Source: Candidatus Doudnabacteria bacterium
Lineage (GTDB): Bacteria; Patescibacteriota; Doudnabacteria; UBA920
NCBI GenBank assembly: GCA_903913365.1
Contig: CAIWKW010000017.1
Location: 1-5,577 of the forward strand
Direction: 5' to 3'
DNA length: 5,577 nucleotides
How positions within the stretch are numbered: position 1 is the first letter of the stretch; every line of letters begins with the position of its first letter. A program made the translations under genes and the position numbers. Under the pieces are notes generated by a model. That model was not told where the DNA came from, searched no databases, and saw only the letters and a program-made list of their open reading frames with translations. Shown here piece by piece: positions 1-5,491 of the stretch.

Positions 1-51
1 AATGCCAAGAATAATTATTAAACAAATAGCAAAAATATGCATTTTTTTCAT
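1..51 (-). CDS. Partial CDS, N-terminus of a probable exported or membrane-anchored protein
   Basis: An ATG at 51-49 opens a frame that stays open to the window edge, giving 17 residues: MKKMHIFAICLIIILGI. Two lysines followed by an uninterrupted hydrophobic run are what a signal peptide or N-terminal signal anchor looks like, so the product is probably exported or tethered to the membrane. The start lies 19 bp after the stop of the DUF2207 gene on the same strand, so co-transcription is likely. The opening resembles that of the 97-residue protein encoded at 2546-2839 (MKKMYIIIFILVLLILAG), and the first 18 bases differ at only one position; the two could be paralogues, or the match may only reflect a common AT-rich leader. 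The mature part is outside the window, so no function can be given. No Shine-Dalgarno motif is visible. Confidence 0.6.
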   Translation of the reverse strand, partial: MKKMHIFAICLIIILGI

Positions 52-55
52 TAGT

Positions 56-67
56 TTAAGTACTTAA
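56..67. repeat. 12-bp perfect palindrome TTAAGTACTTAA
   Basis: The sequence TTAAGTACTTAA reads identically on both strands and occupies most of the 19-bp gap between the DUF2207 stop codon and the next ATG. There is no loop and no T-run after a GC stem, so it is not an intrinsic terminator. It could be a dimeric regulator site or simply chance in AT-rich DNA. What is seen is only the symmetry; any role is speculation. Confidence 0.35.
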
Positions 68-70
68 TTT

Positions 71-2467
71 TTACCAGCTTCCTCCTCCGCCTCCGCCAAA
101 ACCGCCGCCGGAGGAGCCGCCGGAAAAGCCGCTACTCCCGCTAGATGAGCCGGGCCTGCTAGAAAGAGTGCCTGAAGATACACTATGAAAATGATTAAGG
201 GAACTTACCAAAGCTACTGTGCTAAAAGCTCTATAGTTGTCATTGTACCAGGAAGGAGGGGTGTTATAAATTCCCTCAAACTGCTTGGCCCACTCTGTTT
301 CCACTCCCAAAGCAATTGCGTACGGCAATAACTTTTCAAACCTTTCCGGAGTTTTTTCCGGAGCATTGTGAAATTCCAAACGATCTTTTTCCGCGACGTT
401 TAAATATAGCTTTAGCCCCAAAACCTGCTTGGCCATTTGAGCGCCGGTTAAAGTGCGCTTTGGCATTGCAAGGCCGAACAACAAAATAATTAAGGCTGTA
501 ACTTCCAAACTCAAAAAACCAATAAAACCCAAAAAGGCAGCGCCCAGAAAAAACCCAAAAAATCCAATTAACACAGCGGCAGCTACGTACGGAAGCCTGG
601 CCAGGTCGGGATCTTTGGCAAAAAAGTTAAGCGAGATTAGCGATTTTTTTATTTGAGTTTTTACGAGGCTTAAAACTGTATAAAAATTGTCTTCCAAATC
701 GGAAAGCAATACTGAATTTTTATCCTGAGGCTTTGGGTCAGTGTCGCCCAAAAGCTGGTTAGCTATTTCGTGGGTAAATTTTTGATACGGATTATCTGTA
801 GCAGCGGCGCCGGTAAATAAACCGTCCAGCAAAATTTGATCAAAATTTTTGGAAAGGCCTGTAGAGGGCTTTAGTTTTATCAATTCGTAGTCCTTATCCT
901 TTTTATTGATTTTTAAATAACCGTTTACTGCCAATTGAATCATTTCCGCAGTAATGCCACGCGAAGGCTCGGAAAACTTAAGCAGTTCCAGCGCCTCTGC
1001 CGGCGTAAGACCTCCGGGAGCTTCGTATTGGGCTATTATTGGGTCATTTATCTCCGGGTCTCTTCCTTTATAGCGCCACAGTAAAAACATCAAAATAAGG
1101 GCAAAAAACGGCACAACAACAATCCAGTTATCAGAAGCAATCTGCTGAAATTTTTGCCAGGTGGTTAACGGAATAACCAAGCCTTTGGGGAACCCGACTA
1201 CAATAGTCAAACCATCATTGGCCGATAAATTTCCATTACTAAAATTTGCGCCATTGTCTTTGGCTGTAGCCGAAAGGCAAGCATTAGTTGAGCCGAATGG
1301 TCCGGCGTAACATTTAACTTGAATATCTTTACTTAATGTTTGCCCGGGTACTGTAACCTCAGCCGAGGTTTTTTCTATGGGAACTTCCCATCCATTTCCG
1401 GTAACGTTCCAATACAGTTCGTCGTGATCCTTGAAAAAATTTATCACTCGGCTAATTGTATAATTTATCACGTAAGTTTTAATTCCGTTAACCGTGGCAT
1501 TAGCATCGCCAATTTTTATAACAAAGTCGTCTCCCGAGCCGTAGGGGGTAAATTTATACGGCTGGTTATTTTCATCGGTTACGGAGACTTCCGAAATTTT
1601 TGTACTAAGGTTGCCCAAATCGGTTTTAAAATGCACAGGAATATTTCTGTAAATTCCATGTTTTTGATTTGAACCAAAGTTATAGGTAATCAACTCCTTT
1701 ACGTTTACGCTGCCGTTTAAATTTATTTTCAAAACGGAGTCAAAATTTTGCACACTCTCCCCTGTTTGAGCAGTTAAGGACAACTGACCGCTGTCCGCAT
1801 TAAGCGGGTTAATCTGTGCAAAAACATAAAAGCCTTGGCCGGACGGGACTTCCGCCTGAGTATAATTGGCAACACTGCCTTCTACCGAAGCGCTATCGCA
1901 AGGAATGCCCTTACCGCTGTCTCTGGTAACACTGCAATCAGTTTGAATTTGTGAAGACTTAACCGTATCCGGAAAAACAACTTTTACTTTAATATTTTTA
2001 TCCGCATCTCCCGCGGGCATATCCACATTCCAGTATAGGCTTTTATTTTCACCCGAAGAAGCGTAGTAAGCTTTGCCTACATTGTAGGTTAAAACAAAAG
2101 TTTGTTTTCCCGTAAAAACCGAAGCGCTCTTTAAAGAAATGACCTGGTAAAAATCCACCCTGCCGGAATTAAACATTACCGGCTTGCCCTGGCTGTCAAC
2201 AGCTTTAACATTTGTAATTTTAAAACTGTCCGCTTCGGCTGTGTTTGAATATTTAACCGCAATATCCCGCTTAACGCTCGCTTGCCCGCTACTGCCAAAA
2301 TCGTAATTTAAAATATCCTTAATCGCCAAAGTATTATCCGCCTGCACAGTTATGGTTTCATCCAAACTCGAAAACCCAATTACTGCTGCATCTTGGGCAA
2401 AACTATGGATAGGTATGGCTAAAAATAAAGTAAATAAAACCGTTAAACCAAAAATTTTAAACTTCAT
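71..2467 (-). CDS. DUF2207-family membrane protein with duplicated extracytoplasmic domain and Gly/Ser tail
   Basis: This 798-residue protein is recognised as a DUF2207 family member by its architecture; the family has no settled biochemical function. Residues 1-24 form a signal peptide (KFK n-region, hydrophobic core, HSFA-QDA cleavage-like site). Two related beta-rich domains follow, about 35-221 and 242-428. Each starts with a Y(D/N)FGS element (55-59, 262-266), carries YWNV in its middle (145-148, 352-355) and has a close cysteine pair (178/190, 386/397). A transmembrane helix at about 448-465 ends in RYKGRDP. The following segment, about 480-535, contains LTPAEALELLKFSEP and AVNGYLKI, a winged-helix-like region typical of the family. 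Two further helices lie at about 625-669. The C-terminal part (670-760) includes the usual amphipathic segment, and 762-798 is Gly/Ser-rich, ending GGGGGGSW. Topology places 25-447 outside the membrane and 466-624 and 670-798 in the cytoplasm. An in-frame TAG two codons upstream fixes the start. It follows the small membrane genes after 78 bp. The family call is strong; the role is unknown. Confidence 0.9.
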   Translation of the reverse strand: MKFKIFGLTVLFTLFLAIPIHSFAQDAAVIGFSSLDETITVQADNTLAIKDILNYDFGSSGQASVKRDIAVKYSNTAEADSFKITNVKAVDSQGKPVMFNSGRVDFYQVISLKSASVFTGKQTFVLTYNVGKAYYASSGENKSLYWNVDMPAGDADKNIKVKVVFPDTVKSSQIQTDCSVTRDSGKGIPCDSASVEGSVANYTQAEVPSGQGFYVFAQINPLNADSGQLSLTAQTGESVQNFDSVLKINLNGSVNVKELITYNFGSNQKHGIYRNIPVHFKTDLGNLSTKISEVSVTDENNQPYKFTPYGSGDDFVIKIGDANATVNGIKTYVINYTISRVINFFKDHDELYWNVTGNGWEVPIEKTSAEVTVPGQTLSKDIQVKCYAGPFGSTNACLSATAKDNGANFSNGNLSANDGLTIVVGFPKGLVIPLTTWQKFQQIASDNWIVVVPFFALILMFLLWRYKGRDPEINDPIIAQYEAPGGLTPAEALELLKFSEPSRGITAEMIQLAVNGYLKINKKDKDYELIKLKPSTGLSKNFDQILLDGLFTGAAATDNPYQKFTHEIANQLLGDTDPKPQDKNSVLLSDLEDNFYTVLSLVKTQIKKSLISLNFFAKDPDLARLPYVAAAVLIGFFGFFLGAAFLGFIGFLSLEVTALIILLFGLAMPKRTLTGAQMAKQVLGLKLYLNVAEKDRLEFHNAPEKTPERFEKLLPYAIALGVETEWAKQFEGIYNTPPSWYNDNYRAFSTVALVSSLNHFHSVSSGTLSSRPGSSSGSSGFSGGSSGGGFGGGGGGSW
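74..184 (-). repeat. Low-complexity GC-rich stretch encoding the Gly/Ser tail
   Basis: This is the 3' end of the DUF2207 gene, encoding residues 762-798. Its GGC/GGA/TCC-type codons make a local GC-rich island in an otherwise AT-rich window. It contains short direct repeats (TCCGGCGGC twice in tandem, separated by three bases). Such a tract can vary in length by slippage. The tail ends in Trp, a feature also seen in other Gly-rich-tailed membrane proteins. It is part of the CDS and not a separate element. Confidence 0.7.
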
Positions 2468-2545
2468 AAGCTAATTTATTTAAATAATTTAAATGTGGCT
2501 ATATTTTATGCTACTCCATAAAAGTAATTTATTATTTGGCGAGTT
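2468..2545 (-). promoter_or_regulatory. Intergenic gap, possible promoter for the DUF2207 gene
   Basis: This 78-bp gap is the only sizeable non-coding interval in the window. On the minus strand it contains CATAAAATATAG around 2500-2510, in which TAAAAT (2508-2503) could serve as a -10 element; no convincing -35 is found 16-18 bp upstream. A perfect 12-bp palindrome, TTATTTAAATAA, lies at 2476-2487, eight bases before the ATG. No GC-rich hairpin with a T-run follows the upstream gene, so read-through from the upstream operon is also possible. The promoter call rests on gap length and a weak -10 only. Confidence 0.25.
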
Positions 2546-2839
2546 TTAATATCCACAGTAATTATTACTTCTGTATCGGTTACATTTGGAACTGAAAAAA
2601 ACTACAGACCATTCGTTAGGATTATTTGTAACAGGGGCTGCTTGAAATAATTTTCGATTACCCAAGTCTTTTATACTGCCATCGCCTCTTTTTTTTAACT
2701 CTTGGGTTGCCAAATAAATAGCTTTGTCTCGATTGGGTAAAATATTATAGCTGACACCTCTATTTACTAAGAGCCACGCTATACCACCAGCCAGGATTAG
2801 TAAAACTAATATAAAAATAATAATATACATTTTTTTCAT
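2546..2839 (-). CDS. Small membrane-anchored hypothetical protein (97 aa)
   Basis: The family is not recognised. The N-terminus MKKM followed by a hydrophobic segment at about 5-25 is a signal anchor or uncleaved signal, leaving a domain of about 70 residues probably outside the membrane. That domain has a predicted helix with the pattern DKAIYLATQELKKRG (38-52), then IKDLGNRKLFQA and a strand-like EWSVVFFS (76-83). It closes with a polar, Cys/Tyr/Asn-rich tail holding Cys86 and Cys95, which could form a disulfide. The helix-then-strands order recalls small PepSY- or cystatin-like folds, but this is only an impression. It begins three bases after the preceding stop, with TAA-CAG-ATG in one frame, so no earlier start is possible; Met4 is an alternative start. 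It is the last tightly packed member of the run. The protein ends right after a beta-like stretch, so a C-terminal truncation is conceivable, though no downstream frame gives an obvious continuation. Confidence 0.7.
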   Translation of the reverse strand: MKKMYIIIFILVLLILAGGIAWLLVNRGVSYNILPNRDKAIYLATQELKKRGDGSIKDLGNRKLFQAAPVTNNPNEWSVVFFSSKCNRYRSNNYCGY

Positions 2840-2842
2840 CTG

Positions 2843-3070
2843 TTATTTAAATTTAAATATTAACCAGCAAATAATAAAAACTAAAGCAAGGGCTGCCAAA
2901 GCGTGAGGCAGGGCATCCATCCAGGCAGCTGAAGGCGGGAAGGAAGTGAAATTTTTGGGAAAAACTCCATTTTTTGGTTGCATCGACAACAAAGCTCTGT
3001 AATTTATGAAATAACTGACAGCGAGCACAATAGCCGAACTAATAAATGAGATTAATAGAATTTTTTTCAT
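2843..3070 (-). CDS. Small two-helix membrane protein (75 aa)
   Basis: No family is recognised. The protein has a hydrophobic helix at about 4-22, a polar loop at 24-52 rich in Pro and aromatics (QPKNGVFPKN, SFPPSAAW), and a second helix at about 55-72, ending FKFK. Lysines at both termini put both ends in the cytoplasm and the loop outside, by the positive-inside rule. It overlaps the preceding gene by four bases (ATGA, 3070-3067), a strong sign of translational coupling and of a real gene despite its size. It is followed after three bases by the 97-residue gene, so it belongs to the same transcript. It could be a small subunit or regulator of its membrane-protein neighbours, which is inference from position only. 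Confidence 0.72.
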   Translation of the reverse strand: MKKILLISFISSAIVLAVSYFINYRALLSMQPKNGVFPKNFTSFPPSAAWMDALPHALAALALVFIICWLIFKFK

Positions 3071-3510
3071 TTTTGAATCGTTATTTTATACCCTTGTCCT
3101 GCATCCTGAGAGGGAATTTGCAGTACCCATATTTGGTTTAATTTTAGCTCCTCTTCTCGAAACTCAGTGTTAATTACCGACCTGCCCTTATCTAAATTTA
3201 CATTGTCAATTATGCCCATGTCCCATAAGGAATTTTTCAGAGGAGTAAACCGGATAGAATCCCGGTTTACGGAAGCAACTAAAAAAGTATTTTTAGTCTG
3301 GTCATTAAGTTGCAGGCTGTCCCCTGTTTTTAAAGAACAGGTTTTTACGCTAAGAGTTTTGTAGTAATAATCGGATGGCTCTCCGAATTCGTAATATTCA
3401 ACTTTGATAGTCAAAAATTTATTAGAGCTGTTTTTATTATAAATATAAATCGCGCTCGCGGCTATTAGCGCCAAACAAATTATTATAATGGGAGTGCTAA
3501 TTAAATACAT
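3067..3510 (-). CDS. Single-helix anchored hypothetical protein (147 aa)
   Basis: The family is not recognised. One hydrophobic helix at about 5-24 is followed by a domain of about 120 residues with alternating strand-like segments (KFLTIKVEYYEF, NTFLVASV, IWVLQIP, YKITIQK), suggesting an all-beta fold. A single cysteine is at 58. Charges around the helix are ambiguous: there is no lysine before it but two just after (26, 31), so the domain could face either side; an exported domain is the commoner arrangement for such short signal-anchored proteins. An in-frame TAA two codons before the ATG fixes the start. It lies 24 bp after the ankyrin gene and overlaps the next gene by four bases through its TGA stop, the only TGA stop in the window. 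A perfect 9-bp inverted repeat lies inside the gene at 3245-3270. Confidence 0.72.
   Translation of the reverse strand: MYLISTPIIIICLALIAASAIYIYNKNSSNKFLTIKVEYYEFGEPSDYYYKTLSVKTCSLKTGDSLQLNDQTKNTFLVASVNRDSIRFTPLKNSLWDMGIIDNVNLDKGRSVINTEFREEELKLNQIWVLQIPSQDAGQGYKITIQK
3245..3270. repeat. Perfect inverted repeat, 9-bp arms and 8-base loop
   Basis: The arms GTAAACCGG (3245-3253) and CCGGTTTAC (3262-3270) are exact reverse complements around an 8-base spacer. It sits inside the coding region of the 147-residue protein (residues VNRDSIRFT), and no T-run follows on either strand, so a terminator is unlikely. In RNA it would form a stable stem. The 10-mer CCCGGTTTAC at 3261-3270 recurs exactly at 3567-3576. 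Confidence 0.6.
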
Positions 3511-3534
3511 TTTTTATTGCCTAGCCAAGTTTTT

Positions 3535-4449
3535 TTAATTTTTTGTTTGGCAAGCTCCCGGTTTAACCCGGTTTACTTCAGCGGCTTTAATGGCCGCTAT
3601 TTCATCATCAATCTGCTTAACAAGATCCCCTTCACGGATGCTCCTGAGTTCTGTCAAATAATCAACTGCCGTTTTGCCCTCAGTATCTTTTATCGCAGAA
3701 TCAGCGCCGCATGAAAGCAATAAATTTATCTGCGTTGAAAATGACTCTGCGGAATTGTCATGAGCCAAACTAAGCAGCGGCGTATTTCCTTCTTCATCAA
3801 CAGCATTAACGTTCGCGCCATTCTGCAGCAATGCTTTAGCGAAATTATTTTCGGTTCCAAAAGCATTAGTTAAAACATACATCAAAATCGGCTGTTTTTT
3901 ATTAACAATTACTCCTTTACTATTGTAAGGAGCATCGACAAGAACATTGGGATTAATGAGTTTTGCATCAAGAAGTTGTTGCCAGGCAGTTAACCCGGAT
4001 GTGGATTTATACTTCGCTAATAGCGTTCTTGAATTATCAAACAAATCTTTTACTTCAGTGCTTGATAAAAGTTGTTTATTTTTAATATATCCTTGGGTTT
4101 GACTTTGTAACTCAGAACTCATTTTCAACTCAGCTTGTTGATCAGCGGCCGCTTGTTTTTGCGGGGCTAAAATATATGGCACTATTGCCAATAATACAGA
4201 CGAAATAATGCCGATAACAGCAATCGCAATAAGCACCCAAGATTTTTGCAAAATCCACGGCCTAATGCTAATTAAAATAACAGTTACTGCCGCAATGGCC
4301 AACGCCCATAAAAAATTTACATTTATTTCGTGCTGGAAAACCATATTGCCGGTATCGTTAAATGCAGTTGCAAATAACCACCATAATAATTCTAGGGCCA
4401 TTAACAAAGAACACACCCAAATAAATATCGTAATCATAATTTTAGGCAT
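3535..4449 (-). CDS. Three-helix membrane protein with C-terminal ankyrin repeats
   Basis: The 304-residue protein has transmembrane helices at about 5-28, 44-62 and 70-94, a Gln/Ala-rich linker (96-120), a helical stretch (120-165) and a C-terminal ankyrin region. Two ankyrin repeats are clear: 203-232, with ALLQNGANVNAVDEEGNTPLL, less one residue at the end a near-consensus match, and 238-268, with LLSCGADSAIKDTEGKTAVDYL in part. A degenerate repeat probably precedes them at about 155-197. Ankyrin repeats bind other proteins. The basic loop between helices 2 and 3 (R63, K69) and the acidic one between 1 and 2 put the ankyrin domain outside the membrane. An in-frame TAA (end of the upstream gene) three codons before the ATG fixes the start. 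It sits 6 bp after the TPR-like gene and 24 bp before the next. The ankyrin call is firm; partner and role are unknown. Confidence 0.85.
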   Translation of the reverse strand: MPKIMITIFIWVCSLLMALELLWWLFATAFNDTGNMVFQHEINVNFLWALAIAAVTVILISIRPWILQKSWVLIAIAVIGIISSVLLAIVPYILAPQKQAAADQQAELKMSSELQSQTQGYIKNKQLLSSTEVKDLFDNSRTLLAKYKSTSGLTAWQQLLDAKLINPNVLVDAPYNSKGVIVNKKQPILMYVLTNAFGTENNFAKALLQNGANVNAVDEEGNTPLLSLAHDNSAESFSTQINLLLSCGADSAIKDTEGKTAVDYLTELRSIREGDLVKQIDDEIAAIKAAEVNRVKPGACQTKN

Positions 4450-4455
4450 ATAAAT

Positions 4456-4962
4456 TTAGTTACTCTTTAAAAATCTCTCAAAAGCCTGTTTGCTACCGGC
4501 TGCTGTTATTCCGGCTATTCTGGCAAATAATTCTCTGTGCTTCTCAAATAAATGAGGGTTTTTAGCTAGACCTTTGTGCCAAGTTTCTTTAGCCTCTTTT
4601 TCAAAGCCGGCAATATATTGCAAATAGGTTAAATAATAAAATGGCTCGTCGAAATTGTCATCAGCAGAAAGAATTTTTATGGCATCCTGAAGCAATTTGC
4701 TGGCCAAACCGAAATCTCCGACAAACATAGACGACAAGGCTTTACCGGTGAAAATATGTGCTGATAATTTATTTTTAGCCAAATCCGAATAAATACTCTC
4801 CGGAGGTTCAGTCAAGTAAGCCTCAAGGCTCTTGCCGGCCGCCGAGGCTAATTCGTTATATAAAGCGTCTGCGGCATCGCCCCAAATATTAACTGCTTTA
4901 ATATATTCTCCGCTATTATTCAATGCCAGAGCTTTTTGGTATAATTCTTCGGATTTTGTCAT
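4456..4962 (-). CDS. TPR-like soluble protein (168 aa)
   Basis: The protein has no signal peptide or transmembrane helix and appears all-helical. Residues 4-37 (EELYQKALALNNSGEYIKA, then VNIWGDAADAL) fit a tetratricopeptide repeat: a small residue at position 8, Gly before the second helix, and A/Y in the expected places. Further repeat-like helix pairs lie at about 66-99 (AHIFTGKALSSMFVGDF, LASKLLQDAIKIL) and 106-135 (YYLTYLQYIAGFEKEA, ETWHKGLAKNP). TPR proteins act as scaffolds, so it may link the cytosolic parts of its membrane neighbours. It lies 8 bp after the YcxB-like gene and 6 bp before the ankyrin gene, in the same reading frame as the latter. The start is the first ATG after the upstream stop; its upstream bases show no Shine-Dalgarno motif. 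A TPR-like solenoid is fairly sure; the exact function is not known. Confidence 0.75.
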   Translation of the reverse strand: MTKSEELYQKALALNNSGEYIKAVNIWGDAADALYNELASAAGKSLEAYLTEPPESIYSDLAKNKLSAHIFTGKALSSMFVGDFGLASKLLQDAIKILSADDNFDEPFYYLTYLQYIAGFEKEAKETWHKGLAKNPHLFEKHRELFARIAGITAAGSKQAFERFLKSN

Positions 4963-4970
4963 AAAATAAT

Positions 4971-5489
4971 TTACTTTTTTAAATGCGCTTTTATTCCTAA
5001 TTTATTTGTTATTAAGCTTTTAAATTCTTCAAGTTGCCCCGGAAATATGAATGTTTTTTTTGGGATGATCCAATAACCTTTATTTACCGGCTGCAGGAAG
5101 ATAATGCCAAATTTTTCATAGGCCCCGAGCATGTTTAACCAGGACGCTTGTCCGTCGCCTATTGGAGAACGAACAAAAATTCCTTCGTCTGAAAACGTGT
5201 AAACAAAGTCTTGTTTCAACTCAATTGTTTTTGCCCAGGCTAGTTTGCATGAAGTATATATTTGATAGGGAAAAACCAGAAAATACGTTGTAAAATAAAT
5301 TGCGATTATAATATACAAAGGTAGCAAGTGTTTATAGGAAAACATTGCAATGATTAAAAAAATAATAAAAACTAGCCAAGACTTTTTCATATGATCTTTA
5401 AAACCACCCCGGAAATAAAACATCCAAAATGCCGTTTTTAAATAATCTTTAAAAGTTAATGTTAAACTAAGTCTTATGGGGCTGCTCAT
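4971..5489 (-). CDS. YcxB-like membrane protein
   Basis: The 172-residue protein has the layout of the YcxB-like family: a short N-terminal segment with LTFKDYLKTAFWMFYFR (11-27), two adjacent transmembrane helices at about 37-52 and 55-76, then a cytoplasmic beta-rich domain. That domain contains FVYTFSDEGIFVRSP (95-109), a Trp-containing strand (ASWLNMLGAYE, 115-125) and the family's characteristic IIPKKTF (141-147), followed by a helix (LEEFKSLI). The order DEGI, W, IPK.F matches YcxB-like domains, which are widespread and functionally uncharacterised. Length is close to the usual size for the family. The ATG lies 2 bp after the stop of an upstream gene and 8 bp before the TPR-like gene, so it appears to be an internal operon member. 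No Shine-Dalgarno motif is visible before the ATG. Confidence 0.75.
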   Translation of the reverse strand: MSSPIRLSLTLTFKDYLKTAFWMFYFRGGFKDHMKKSWLVFIIFLIIAMFSYKHLLPLYIIIAIYFTTYFLVFPYQIYTSCKLAWAKTIELKQDFVYTFSDEGIFVRSPIGDGQASWLNMLGAYEKFGIIFLQPVNKGYWIIPKKTFIFPGQLEEFKSLITNKLGIKAHLKK

Positions 5490-5491
5490 AA

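Noticed and set aside
343..365. Direct repeat TTTCCGGAG
   Set aside because: It is explained by two similar codon runs in the DUF2207 gene (around residues EKTPERFEK) and is too short to be a mobile or regulatory repeat.
453..656. Plus-strand open frame of 67 codons with many Lys and Pro
   Set aside because: It is antisense to the two C-terminal membrane helices and adjoining region of the DUF2207 gene; its composition is what the reverse strand of such codons yields, and it has no start signal or family resemblance.
1340..1672. Plus-strand open frame of 110 codons
   Set aside because: It lies wholly opposite the second extracytoplasmic domain of the DUF2207 gene, which is supported by homology and internal repeat structure; the antisense product has no recognisable features.
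3580..3598. Inverted repeat AGCGGC/GCCGCT with a 7-base loop
   Set aside because: It lies within the ankyrin gene and comes from repeated alanine codons around IAAIKAAEV; no T-run follows, so it is not a terminator.
3167..3714. Plus-strand open frames opposite the 147-residue and ankyrin genes
   Set aside because: Both are short, sit antisense to better-supported genes in a consistently minus-strand operon and show no protein-like pattern.
3911..3935. Imperfect hairpin CTCCTT/AAGGAG
   Set aside because: The stem is only six perfect pairs inside coding sequence, with no sign of a terminator or binding site.
4208..4453. Plus-strand open frame of 81 codons
   Set aside because: It mirrors the three membrane helices of the ankyrin protein on the other strand; the ankyrin gene is clearly the real one.
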